The notes under the pieces were generated by a model, which was not told the origin of the DNA, did not search any database, and saw nothing but the letters and a program-made list of their open reading frames with translations. From NCBI GenBank assembly GCA_963705955.1, contig CAVPLH010000003.1, forward strand, positions 1-64,000: a stretch of DNA of 64,000 nucleotides, read 5' to 3'. The position numbers and the translations under genes were made by a program. The stretch is from WHSW01 sp963705955. GTDB lineage: Bacteria > Actinomycetota > Thermoleophilia > Solirubrobacterales > 70-9. Positions 51,693 to 61,012 of the stretch are shown here, piece by piece. Numbering within the stretch: the first letter of the stretch is position 1; each line of letters begins with the position of its first letter.

Positions 51693-52637
51693 GTGAGGGC
51701 GGCGATCGGCGCCGACCTCGGCGGGACCAAGGTGGCCGTGGGCGTGGTCGACGAGGCGCAAGACGTGCTTCACCGGTCGACCGAGAGGTCGATCGGCCGG
51801 CAGCTCGACGAGCTGCTCGACGTGCTCGAGGCCGAGCTGCGAGAGGGGCTCGACGCCTGCCCGCAAGTCGAGGCGATCGGACTCGGGATCCCGTGCACGA
51901 TCGATCACGAGCGCGGCCGCGCGATCACCTCGGTGAACCTGCCGATCGTCGACGTACCGGTCCGCGACCTGATCGCCGAACGGCTCGGGCTGCCCACCTT
52001 CGTCGACAACGACGCCAATCTCGCCGCGCTCGCCGAGCACCGCTTCGGCGCCGGCCGCGACGCCCACAACCTCGTCCTGCTGACGATCGGGACCGGGATC
52101 GGCGGCGGGCTCGTGCTCAACGACCGGCTCTACCGTGGCTCGACCGGGGCCGCGGCCGAGCTCGGCCACGTCGTGATCGACGAGAACGGCCCCCGGTGCC
52201 AGGGCAACTGCCCGAATCACGGTTGCGTCGAGGCGCTTGCCTCCGGGACGGCGCTCGCCCGCGCCGGCGCGATCGCCGCCCATCATCACCCCGAGTCGGC
52301 GCTCGGCCGCGCCCACGCCGAGACGGGGGAGATCACCGGCAGGACGGTCACCGACGCGGCGCTCTCCGGCGACGGGATCGCGACGGAGGTGATGGCGGGG
52401 ATCGGCCGCCATCTCGGCGTCGCTCTGACCAGCTTCGCGAACATCTTCGAGCCTGACGTGATCGTGATCGGCGGTGGGGTTGCGGCGGCCGGGGAGCTGC
52501 TGCTCGAGCCGGCCCGTCGCGAGCTTCAGGCGCGCGCCCTGGCGCCGATGAACGCTACGCCCGTCGTCCTCGCCGAGCTCGGCGCCGAGGCGGGGATGAT
52601 CGGCGCCGCCGAGATGGCGCTCGAGGAGAACGCCTAA
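51693..52637 (+). CDS. ROK family sugar kinase
   Basis: 314 aa from GTG; the frame is open far upstream across the LCP gene but noncoding there. IGADLGGTKVAVGVVDEAQD (ATP loop), ITSVNLPIVDVPVRDLIAER, FVDNDANLAALAEHRFGAGR with catalytic Asp, GTGIGGGLVLNDRLYRGSTG, and the ROK zinc motif GHVVIDENGPRCQGNCPNHGCVE. Probably a glucokinase; sugar specificity not certain. Precedes rsmI by a few bases. Confidence 0.93.
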   Translation: MRAAIGADLGGTKVAVGVVDEAQDVLHRSTERSIGRQLDELLDVLEAELREGLDACPQVEAIGLGIPCTIDHERGRAITSVNLPIVDVPVRDLIAERLGLPTFVDNDANLAALAEHRFGAGRDAHNLVLLTIGTGIGGGLVLNDRLYRGSTGAAAELGHVVIDENGPRCQGNCPNHGCVEALASGTALARAGAIAAHHHPESALGRAHAETGEITGRTVTDAALSGDGIATEVMAGIGRHLGVALTSFANIFEPDVIVIGGGVAAAGELLLEPARRELQARALAPMNATPVVLAELGAEAGMIGAAEMALEENA

Positions 52638-52641
52638 CCGG

Positions 52642-53466
52642 ATGGCCGGCCGCCTGACCGTCTGCCCGACGCCGATCGGCAACCTCGAGGACCTGAGCCC
52701 CCGCGCCCGCCGGGCGCTCGAGGAGGCCGACCTCGTCGCCTGCGAGGACACGCGTCGCGCCGGGCGCCTCTACGAGCGGCTCGAGATGTCGCGTCCACGC
52801 CTCGTCTCCAACCACGAGGGCAACGAATCGGAGCGCGCCCGCCAGCTCGTCCAGCAGATCGAGCGCGGCGCCAAGGTGGTCCTGATCTCGGACGCCGGCA
52901 CTCCGGTGATCTCCGACCCCGGCTACCGGCTGGTGCGGGCTTGCGTCGAGCGCGGGCTCGATCTCGAGGTCCTCCCGGGCCCCTCGGCGGTGACCACCGC
53001 GCTCGTCGCCTCCGCCCTGCCCGCCGACCGCTGGAGCTTCGAGGGCTTCCTGCCGCGTCGCGCCGGCGAGCTGGAGCGGGTGCTGAACGCCTCGGAGACG
53101 GTCGTCGCCTTCGAGTCGCCGCGGCGCCTGCCCGACTCGCTGACGGCGCTCGCGGCGCTGGCGCCCGATCGCCCCGCAGCGGTCTGCCGGGAGCTGACGA
53201 AGATTCACGAGGAGGTCGTCAGGGGCAGTCTGGGCGAGCTCGCCCGCCGCTTTCGCGACGAGCCCAAGGGCGAGATCGTGGTCGTGATCGGGGCGGCCTC
53301 GAGCCGCGCCGCCGGCCCTGACGTAGCGTTCGCGGTCGACGCCCTGCGTCGCCTCGTTCAGTCGGGCGCCCGCCCGCGCGCCGCGGCCGGCGTCGTCGCG
53401 GCGCTCACCGGAACCCGTGCCAACGATCTCTACCGGGGACTGACCGGCCGCGACCCTCGCGAATAA
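52642..53466 (+). CDS. rsmI: 16S rRNA (cytidine1402-2'-O)-methyltransferase RsmI
   Basis: 274 aa, SAM-dependent tetrapyrrole-methylase fold. LTVCPTPIGNLEDLSPRARR, LVACEDTRRAGRLYE and LISDAGTPVISDPGYRLVRA are diagnostic, followed by EVLPGPSAVTTALVASALPA. Methylates C1402 in the ribosomal P site. Just downstream of the ROK kinase and likely co-transcribed. Confidence 0.96.
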   Translation: MAGRLTVCPTPIGNLEDLSPRARRALEEADLVACEDTRRAGRLYERLEMSRPRLVSNHEGNESERARQLVQQIERGAKVVLISDAGTPVISDPGYRLVRACVERGLDLEVLPGPSAVTTALVASALPADRWSFEGFLPRRAGELERVLNASETVVAFESPRRLPDSLTALAALAPDRPAAVCRELTKIHEEVVRGSLGELARRFRDEPKGEIVVVIGAASSRAAGPDVAFAVDALRRLVQSGARPRAAAGVVAALTGTRANDLYRGLTGRDPRE

Positions 53467-53598
53467 GAGTGGGTTAACGGGACAACGCGCCCGCTCGGCG
53501 CCTGCGTGAGCGATTAGGATGGCGCCGGTGCAGACGGACCCCCGGTAGAGCCCGGACGGGCGTCGGGATGACGTCCCCCGCTGGAATGCAGGAGGCAC

Positions 53599-55005
53599 GT
53601 GGGTAGAGAGGAGCAAGGCGAGCGCCGTCCCGGAATGCAGGGAGACCCTTCCGAACGCCAGTCGGGCGCGGGACGGGTGATTGCGCGGGTCGCCGGGATC
53701 GGCGCCCTCGTGATCGCCATCGTCCTCGCCGCGCTGGTCCTGTTCGGCGGCGACGACGGGCACAAGTACAAGCTGATCTTCCAGACCGGGGGACAGCTCG
53801 TGCCCGGAAACCAGGTCCTCGTCGGGGGCCAGTCGATCGGGACGATCGACGAGATCAAGCTGACCCCCGACGCCCACGCCGAGGTCGCGATCACCGTCGA
53901 CGAGCCGCTTCACGACGGCACCACCGCGATCGTGCGCGCCACCTCGCTGTCGGGGATCGCGAATCGATACATCTCGATCTCCCCGGGCCCCAACAACCGG
54001 CCCGAGATTCCGGACGGCGGCACCCTGACCGCCGACAAGACGACCTCGCCGGTCGATATCGACCAGCTCTTCAACACCTTCAACGCCAAGACGCGCAAGG
54101 GGCTCGCCGACTTCATCCAGGGCCAGGGGACCGTCTACACGGGCAACGGGCCACAGGCCAACCGGGCCTACAAGTACCTCGCGCCCGGCCTGCAGTCGAC
54201 CGAGCGCCTGCTCGCCGAGCTGACCCGTGACCAGGCGACCTTCTCCCAGTTCCTGGCCTCGGGCTCACGGGTTCTGGGCGCGGTCGCCGAGCGCCGCAAC
54301 GACCTCTCGGCGCTGACCTCGAACGCGAACCAGGCGCTCGGCGCGATCGCGGCCGAGAACACCGCCTTCGACCGCTCGCTCGTCGCTCTGCCACCGGCGC
54401 TGCGCCAGGCGAACACGACGTTCGTCAACCTCCGCGCCGCGCTCGACGACCTCGATCCCCTGATCGCGGCGACGAAGCAGGCAGAGCCCGGGCTGGCCCC
54501 GTTCCTGACCAAGCTGGGGACCGTCGCCGACAAATCGGTCCCGGTCTTCAACAACCTCCAGCTGACCCTGTCGCGTCCCGGGTCCGAGAACGACCTCGTC
54601 GACACCCTCGACGCGCTGCCCGGCACCCAGAAGCACGCGAGCACGTCGGTTCCGAAGACGATCGAGGCGATCGACGCCGGGCAGCCCAACATCGCTCAGC
54701 TGCGTCCCTACGCGCCCGACCTGCTCGCGTTCCTGGCCCGATTCGGACAGGTGGGGTCCAACTACGACGGCAACGGCCACTACTTCCGCGTCCAGCCGGC
54801 GGGGATCAACTTCTTCAACTGGAACTCCTCGACCAGCGTGCTCGACCCGATCCCGATCACGCAGCAGTTCGGCAACTTCGACAACGGCTTCTTCAACCGC
54901 TGCCCGGGCGCCGCAAGCCAGCCGATCGCGGGCTCGAACCCGTTCCTGGACGGCGGCAACCTGGACGGAATCTGCAACCCGGCCGATGTGCCCCCGGGGC
55001 CCTGA
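53599..55005 (+). CDS. MCE family protein, first of six
   Basis: 468 aa; GTG start after AGGAGG. TM/signal-anchor near residues 30-50, MlaD/MCE domain (YKLIFQTGGQLVPGNQVLVG, GQSIGTIDEIKLTPDAHAEV), then a long helical region and an Asn/Gly-rich C-terminus with VGSNYDGNGHYFRVQPAGIN. MCE proteins form hexameric tunnels that carry lipids between membranes. Stop is followed by the second MCE gene after one base. Confidence 0.9.
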   Translation: MGREEQGERRPGMQGDPSERQSGAGRVIARVAGIGALVIAIVLAALVLFGGDDGHKYKLIFQTGGQLVPGNQVLVGGQSIGTIDEIKLTPDAHAEVAITVDEPLHDGTTAIVRATSLSGIANRYISISPGPNNRPEIPDGGTLTADKTTSPVDIDQLFNTFNAKTRKGLADFIQGQGTVYTGNGPQANRAYKYLAPGLQSTERLLAELTRDQATFSQFLASGSRVLGAVAERRNDLSALTSNANQALGAIAAENTAFDRSLVALPPALRQANTTFVNLRAALDDLDPLIAATKQAEPGLAPFLTKLGTVADKSVPVFNNLQLTLSRPGSENDLVDTLDALPGTQKHASTSVPKTIEAIDAGQPNIAQLRPYAPDLLAFLARFGQVGSNYDGNGHYFRVQPAGINFFNWNSSTSVLDPIPITQQFGNFDNGFFNRCPGAASQPIAGSNPFLDGGNLDGICNPADVPPGP

Positions 55006-55006
55006 C

Positions 55007-56680
55007 GTGAGACGCGCGATCGCCATCCTGCTCGTGCTCGCGGCGCTGGTGGCCGTGCTCGCGACCGGGCTCGGCGCCGGCGGCGACGACGGCAACTACG
55101 AGGTCCGGGCGATCTTCGACAACGCCGCCTTCCTGGTCAAGGGAGAGCAGGTGCGGATCGCCGGCGCCACGGTCGGCACGGTCTCCGACGTCGAGGTCTC
55201 GACGCCCGACGAGGTCGTGCACGAAGACGGCAAGGCCGAGCCCGGCAAGGCCGTTGTCGTCCTGCAGATCGACACCGCCGCGTTCCAGGACTTCCGCCAG
55301 GACGCGTCGTGCCTGATCCGCCCGCAATCGCTGCTCGGCGAGAAATACGTCGAGTGCGAGCCGACCCAGCCGCGGGCGGCCGACTCGCCGGTGCCGCCCC
55401 CGCTCGACGTGATCGCGGACGACCAGCCGGGCGCCGGCCAGCGCCTGCTGCCGCTCGAGCAGAACGGCAAGGCGGTCGACCTCGACCTGGTCAACAACAT
55501 CATGCGCGAGCCCTACGCGGACCGCTTCCGGCTGATCCTCAACGAGCTCGGAGCCGGGCTCGCGGCCCGCGGCCACGAGCTCGCGCAGGTCGTCGACCGC
55601 GCCGATCCCGCGCTGCGTGAGACGAACGAGGTCCTCGCGATCCTCGCCCGACAGAACAAGGCGCTCGCCGAGCTGGCCCGCAACGGCGACGCCGTGCTCG
55701 CGCCGCTGGCCCGCGACCGCGAGCGGATCAAGGGCTTCATCAACAGCGCCACGGTCACCAACCAGGCGACGGCGGAGCGCGCGGCGGATCTCGAGACCGG
55801 CCTCGCGCGGCTGCCGCAGACGCTTCGCGAGGTGCGAGCGACGACGACGGAGTTGAAGCGGTTCAGCGCCGCGGGCACGCCGCTGCTCCAGAACCTCGCC
55901 GCCGCCGCGCCCGCTGCCACCCGGGCGACGAAGGCGCTCGGGCCGTTCGCCGACGCGGCGACTCCGGCCGTCGTCTCGCTCGGCGAGGCGGCCGCGAAGA
56001 GCAAGGCCCCGCTCGTCGGCTCCGATCCGCTGATCCGTCAGATTCGCAAGCTCGCCAAGTCGGCGGCGCCTGCGACGCAGAACCTCTCGGCGTTCCTGAG
56101 CTCGCTCGACGAGCGCGGCGGGTTCAAGAACCTGCTGCGGTTCGCCTACCGCGGGGTCGGCTCCTTCAACGGCTTCGACAACCTCGGCCACTACGCCCGC
56201 GCGTTCCTCCTGATCACCAACTGCAACGACTACGTCACCGCCCCGCAGTCCGGCTGCATCGCGAACTTCCTCCCGCCGACGACCGACGAGACGACGGCGA
56301 AGACGGAGAAGCCGCAACGCAAGGCGAAGCCGGCGAACCGGCACGGCGGGGGCGCGAGGAAGCCTTCGGGCCACCGGGGAGGCGGAGTCGAGTCCCAGCC
56401 GTCGCCCGCCTCGCCCGGGACGACGACGACCCCGACGACCCCCGATCAGTCCGGCGGCTTCTCCGCGCCGCCGCTTCAGACCGAGCCCGGGCCCTCGGGC
56501 ACGACGACGACACCGACCACGCCGCAGGCGCCGTCGGCGCCCAACCTCGGCGCGACGCCGCAGGCCCAGAGCGCGTCGCAGGCCCAGAGCACGCCGCAGA
56601 AGCAGATGCGTGACGCCCAGCTGCTGCTCGACTTCCTGATCGGGGAGCGCCACGAGCCCGGCAAGGGGAAGAAGCGATGA
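55007..56680 (+). CDS. MCE family protein, second
   Basis: 557 aa from GTG one base after the preceding stop. N-terminal anchor IAILLVLAALVAVLATGLGA, MCE domain (YEVRAIFDNAAFLVKGEQVR, IAGATVGTVSDVEV), helical segment with QNLSAFLSSLDERGGFKNLL and YRGVGSFNGFDNLGHYARAF. Unusual 130-residue Pro/Thr/Lys-rich C-terminal tail (from about 430). Overlaps the third gene by ATGA. Confidence 0.9.
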   Translation: MRRAIAILLVLAALVAVLATGLGAGGDDGNYEVRAIFDNAAFLVKGEQVRIAGATVGTVSDVEVSTPDEVVHEDGKAEPGKAVVVLQIDTAAFQDFRQDASCLIRPQSLLGEKYVECEPTQPRAADSPVPPPLDVIADDQPGAGQRLLPLEQNGKAVDLDLVNNIMREPYADRFRLILNELGAGLAARGHELAQVVDRADPALRETNEVLAILARQNKALAELARNGDAVLAPLARDRERIKGFINSATVTNQATAERAADLETGLARLPQTLREVRATTTELKRFSAAGTPLLQNLAAAAPAATRATKALGPFADAATPAVVSLGEAAAKSKAPLVGSDPLIRQIRKLAKSAAPATQNLSAFLSSLDERGGFKNLLRFAYRGVGSFNGFDNLGHYARAFLLITNCNDYVTAPQSGCIANFLPPTTDETTAKTEKPQRKAKPANRHGGGARKPSGHRGGGVESQPSPASPGTTTTPTTPDQSGGFSAPPLQTEPGPSGTTTTPTTPQAPSAPNLGATPQAQSASQAQSTPQKQMRDAQLLLDFLIGERHEPGKGKKR

Positions 56681-58077
56681 GGCGCGGACGCGGTGGATTC
56701 GTGGCCAGCCCGACGATGGTCGGCGCGCTCACGGTGATGGTCGTGACCCTGGCCGTCTTCCTCGCCTACAACGCCAATAACGGGCTCCCGTTCGTCCCGA
56801 CCTACAGGATCTCCGCCCAGGTTCCGAACGCCGACACGCTCGTGCCCGGCAACGAGGTCCGCGTCGGCGGCGTCCGCGTCGGCGTCGTCGAGGACATCGT
56901 CCCGCAACAGACCGAGAACGGGGACCTCAGCGCCCGGCTCGACCTGAAGCTCAACAAGGATGTCGATCCGATTCCGGTCGACTCGACGGTGATCGTCCGC
57001 TCGCGCTCGGCGCTCGGGCTCAAGTACCTCGAGATCGACCAGGGAACCTCGACGAAGGGCTTCGCGGCAGGGAGCGTCATGCCGCTCGCGGCCGCGACCC
57101 CGGAGCCGGTCGAGCTCGACCAGGTGCTGAACACGTTCGACGCCCCGACGAGGGCGGCGGCGCAGACGAACCTGCTCGAGTTCGGTGACGCGCTCGCCGG
57201 CCGCGGGCCGGCGCTCAACGCGGCGATCGGCCGCCTGCCGGGCGTGCTCGGACTGCTGCGGCCGGTGGCCAAGAACCTCTCCTCGCCCCAGACCGGGCTC
57301 GAGCGGTTCATCACCGCGCTCGGGGCGACCGCCGCCGAGCTCGCGCCGGTGGCCGAGATCCAGGCAGAGGCGTTCGGCTCCCTCGACACCACCTTCACCG
57401 CGCTCGCCGAGGTCGCGCGGCCGTTCATCCAGGAGTCGATCTCCGAGGGCCCGCCGACCGAGGCCGTCGCGATCGACACCCTGCCGCGGATCCGCACCCT
57501 GCTCGCCACCTCGACCTCGCTCTTCAACGACCTCGAGCCGGCGGCGACGGCGCTGCGGACGGACTCGCCGGTGATCGCCTCGGCGCTCGAGACCGGGACG
57601 CCGATCGTCGCCCGCTCCGATCAGCTCAACGACCAGCTCGCGCCGACCTTCGAATCGCTCTTCGCGCTCAACAACGACGCCGGCGCCAGGGCGGGGATCA
57701 GCGCCGCGACGACGGCGACGGACACGCTCGGGCCGGCGATCAAGTTCATCACGCCGGCGCAGACCGTTTGCAACTACGCCGCCCTCGCCCTCAAGAACCT
57801 CTACGGCGTCGCCAGCGACGGCAACGACATCGGCGCCTGGCAGCGGTTCATCGTCTTCGACGTCCCGAAGGGCCCGAACAGCGAGGGCATGCCGTCGTCC
57901 GGGATCGCCAACGGGGGCGGAGACGGCAAGAACTTCCTGCATTCGAACCCCTATCCGAACACCGCCTCGCCCGGACAGAAGCGGGAGTGCGAGGCCGGCA
58001 ACGAGCCCTTCAAGCCCGGCCAGGTCGTGTTCGGCAACCCGCCCGGCAACCAGGGGACGAACACGGCGGGGCAGTGA
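56677..58077 (+). CDS. MCE family protein, third
   Basis: 466 aa. Anchor TMVGALTVMVVTLAVFLAYN, MCE domain (ISAQVPNADTLVPGNEVRVG, GVRVGVVEDI), helical barrel region ending in GPNSEGMPSSGIANGGGDGK and a Cys-containing tail. ATGA overlap with the second gene. Its stop overlaps the next ATG (TGATG). Confidence 0.92.
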   Translation: MRRGRGGFVASPTMVGALTVMVVTLAVFLAYNANNGLPFVPTYRISAQVPNADTLVPGNEVRVGGVRVGVVEDIVPQQTENGDLSARLDLKLNKDVDPIPVDSTVIVRSRSALGLKYLEIDQGTSTKGFAAGSVMPLAAATPEPVELDQVLNTFDAPTRAAAQTNLLEFGDALAGRGPALNAAIGRLPGVLGLLRPVAKNLSSPQTGLERFITALGATAAELAPVAEIQAEAFGSLDTTFTALAEVARPFIQESISEGPPTEAVAIDTLPRIRTLLATSTSLFNDLEPAATALRTDSPVIASALETGTPIVARSDQLNDQLAPTFESLFALNNDAGARAGISAATTATDTLGPAIKFITPAQTVCNYAALALKNLYGVASDGNDIGAWQRFIVFDVPKGPNSEGMPSSGIANGGGDGKNFLHSNPYPNTASPGQKRECEAGNEPFKPGQVVFGNPPGNQGTNTAGQ

Positions 58078-59658
58078 TGGCCTTCGGACGCAACAAGAAG
58101 CCGGTCCGTCGCGATCCCAGCCGCGCCGCAGGCCGACGCCCGGATCTGGGGCCGCCACTACACCGGCCCCTCGCCGTGGATCCTCGGGCTCGTCCTCGCA
58201 TTGCTGCTGGCGTTCGGGCTCTATCTCGCCTTCGCGAAGAAGGTCCCGTTCACCAGCGAGGGCTTCCAGCTGCACGCGACGTTCGAGAACGCGACCACGC
58301 TCCGCGCTACCTCGCCGGTGCGGATCGCCGGCGTCAAGGTCGGCGAGGTGACGAGCGTCGGGGCCGACGGCGACGCCGCCGACGTCACCTTCACGGTCGA
58401 CGACCAGGGTCAGCCGATCCATCAGGACGCGACGATCGAGATCCGCCCACGGCTCTTCCTCGAGGGCAACTTCTTCCTCGATCTGACCCCGGGCAGCCCG
58501 AGCTCGCCCGAGCTCGGCGACGGCGACACGATCCCGATCAGCCAGACGGCTACGGCAGTGCAGATCGACGAGGTCCTGACCTCGCTCCAGCAACCCGATC
58601 GCAAGGGGCTTCAGAAGGCGCTGCAGGGGTTCGGTACGGCGCTCACCTACGAGCCTTCCGCCGCCGCCGACCTCACCCAGACCCCCGACGTCCAGGGCAA
58701 GACCGGCGCCGAGGCGCTCAATGCGTCGCTTCGCTACGGCGGCCCTGCCGGGCGCACGACCTCGATCGTCAACGAGGCGCTGCTCGGGGTCGGCCCGCAC
58801 GACCTCTCCGGCCTGATCGCGGCACAGCGCTCGGTGTTCACGGCGCTCCAGGGCCACGAGACCCAGCTCCGCGACCTGATCACCAACTTCAACGTCACCG
58901 CGGGCGCGCTCGCCGCCGAGGCGACCAACCTGAGCGCGACGATCGCCGAGCTCGCGCCGACCGTCGAGCAGGCGAAGCCGTCGCTCGCCCGTCTATCCGA
59001 CGCCCTGCCTCCTTTCCGCGCCCTGGCGATCGCGCTGACCCCGAGCGTCGAGCAGATCCAGCCGACGATCGCGGCCGCCAACCCGTGGCTCGACCAGGCG
59101 AACCGGCTCGTCGGCGAGTCCGAGCTCGGCGGGCTCTCGCGGCTGCTGCTCGCGGCGACGCCGCCGCTCGCCGAGACGACCGTCGCCTCGAAGAAGCTCT
59201 TCATCGAGTCCGAGGGCTTCAGCCGTTGCGTCACCCACAACCTGGTGCCGACCGGCGACCTCGTGATCGACGACAACGGCGGCGCCTACCCGTACGGCGA
59301 CGGCGCCCCCGGCTACCCGAGCGGGATGAGCAACTTCCAGGACTTCCTCTCCCAGTTGCCGAACCAGGCGGGCGCCGGCGGCAACTTCGACGGCAACGGC
59401 AACTACCTGCGCGTCAACGCCGGCGGCGGCAACGTGCTCGGCAGCACGCCGTATCCGCCCGGCGGCTTCCGCAACACGACCGTGTTCGGCAACAACCAGT
59501 CGGCGGCGCTCGGCACCCGGCCGACGTTCACCGCCGCGACCCCGCCGTACCGGCCCGACGTCGCCTGCCACAAGAGCCCGCTGCCCGACATCAACGGCAG
59601 CGGCGGAGCCGGTCTGCCCGGTGACGTCGGTCCCGCCGATCCGGAGCCGGTGCCATGA
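58077..59658 (+). pseudogene. MCE family protein, fourth, frameshifted near the N-terminus
   Basis: ATG in the preceding stop begins MAFGRNKKPVRRDPSRAA, but the frame must shift at 58131-58132 (extra G in a GG pair) to continue ADARIWGRHYTGPSPWILGL, the expected anchor, and the MCE domain (FQLHATFENATTLRATSPVR). Without the shift the only start would be a TTG inside the TM helix at 58201. C-terminal region complete (NYLRVNAGGGNVLGSTPYPP). One-base insertion or assembly error. About 526 aa if repaired. Confidence 0.8.
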
Positions 59659-61010
59659 CGAAGGCGATCAGAGACCACTTCCGCGATTTCATCGCGATCG
59701 GGGCGCTGCTCGTCGCCGGCCTCCTGGTGACCGGCTACATCCTCTCCCAGCAGCAGCAGCCCTACCCGTCCTGGGTCCCGTTCCTCGGCGACGACCGCTT
59801 CGAGCTCAAGGCCGAGCTCTCGTCCGCCCAGGCCGTGATCCCCGGCCAGGGCCAGACGGTCAACATCGCCGGGGTCAAGGCCGGCGACATCACCGACGTC
59901 CAGCTCGAGAACGGCCGCGCGGTGGTCACGATGCTGGTCGAGGCCAAGTACGCCGACGTGATCCACGACAACGCCTCGGTCCTGCTGCGGCCGCGCACCG
60001 GGCTCCAGGACATGACCCTCGAGCTCGATGTCGGGACCCAGAACGAGCCCCTGGTCAACGACGGCGACACGATCCCCGAGGCGCAGACCCAGGCGAACGT
60101 CCAGCCCGACCAGATCCTCGCGACGCTCGACGGCGACACCCGCGCCTACCTGCAGCTGCTGCTCCAGGGCGCAGGCGAGGGCCTCGGGGGGCGCGGCAAG
60201 AAGCTCTCGGCCACCTTCAGGCGCTTCGAGCCGCTGGCCCACGACCTGGCGCGGATCGGCGGCGCGCTCGCGAAGCGGCGCGAGAACATCAAGCGCGCGA
60301 TCACCGAGTTCAAGCTCGTCAGCGAGGCGCTCGGCTCCAGCGACACGCGCCTGGCCGAGTTCGTCGACTCCTCGGATCAGGTGCTGGGCGCCTTCGCGCA
60401 CCAGGAGGGATCGATCCGCGAGTCGCTCCAGGAGCTGCCGAGCACGCTGCGCGCGACCCGCTCGGCGCTGCAGAGCGGCGACAAGTTCTCCGCCGTCCTC
60501 GGCCCGGCGTCGACCGACCTGATCCCCGCCGCCCAGGCGCTCGGCCCGGCGCTGAAGCAGGCACGACCGTTCTTCGAGCAGACGACCGGTCCGATCCGCG
60601 ATCAGATCAGGCCGTTCGCGCGCGCCGCGCAGACGCCGGTCCGCCACCTGAAGCAGGCAGCGCAGCCGCTGGCGACGACGACGAGGGGCCTGCGCGGCAG
60701 CTTCACGGAGCTCAACACGCTCGGCAACGCGCTCGCCTACAACCCGCCAGGCTCGGCCGAGGAGGGCTATCTGTTCTGGCTCGCCTGGCTCAACCACGAC
60801 TCGAACGCGCTCTTCTTCAGCCAGGACGCGATGGGCCCGATGATCCGCAGCATCGTCATGTTCGGCTGCGGGACCGCCGGCCTCGCCGAGGGCGTCGCGG
60901 TGCCGCGGCCCTACCTGCGGACCCTGCAGCAGCTCACCAACGTGCCGAAGTCCAGCGACCCGCGCGTCTGCCCGCCGCTCACCTTCCCGCCGGTCCGACC
61001 GGAGCACTGA
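59655..61010 (+). CDS. MCE family protein, fifth
   Basis: 451 aa; ATGA overlap with the fourth gene. Anchor FIAIGALLVAGLLVTGYILS, MCE domain (FELKAELSSAQAVIPGQGQT, VNIAGVKAGDITDVQLENGR), then the helical region and a C-terminus with VMFGCGTAGLAEGVAVPRPY. Followed after two bases by the sixth gene. Confidence 0.92.
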   Translation: MTKAIRDHFRDFIAIGALLVAGLLVTGYILSQQQQPYPSWVPFLGDDRFELKAELSSAQAVIPGQGQTVNIAGVKAGDITDVQLENGRAVVTMLVEAKYADVIHDNASVLLRPRTGLQDMTLELDVGTQNEPLVNDGDTIPEAQTQANVQPDQILATLDGDTRAYLQLLLQGAGEGLGGRGKKLSATFRRFEPLAHDLARIGGALAKRRENIKRAITEFKLVSEALGSSDTRLAEFVDSSDQVLGAFAHQEGSIRESLQELPSTLRATRSALQSGDKFSAVLGPASTDLIPAAQALGPALKQARPFFEQTTGPIRDQIRPFARAAQTPVRHLKQAAQPLATTTRGLRGSFTELNTLGNALAYNPPGSAEEGYLFWLAWLNHDSNALFFSQDAMGPMIRSIVMFGCGTAGLAEGVAVPRPYLRTLQQLTNVPKSSDPRVCPPLTFPPVRPEH

Positions 61011-61012
61011 GC

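Noticed and set aside
58201..59658. TTG 58201 as the real start of the fourth MCE gene
   Set aside because: It would start inside the membrane anchor; the ATG 58077 frame and the missing half-helix upstream show a frameshift instead.
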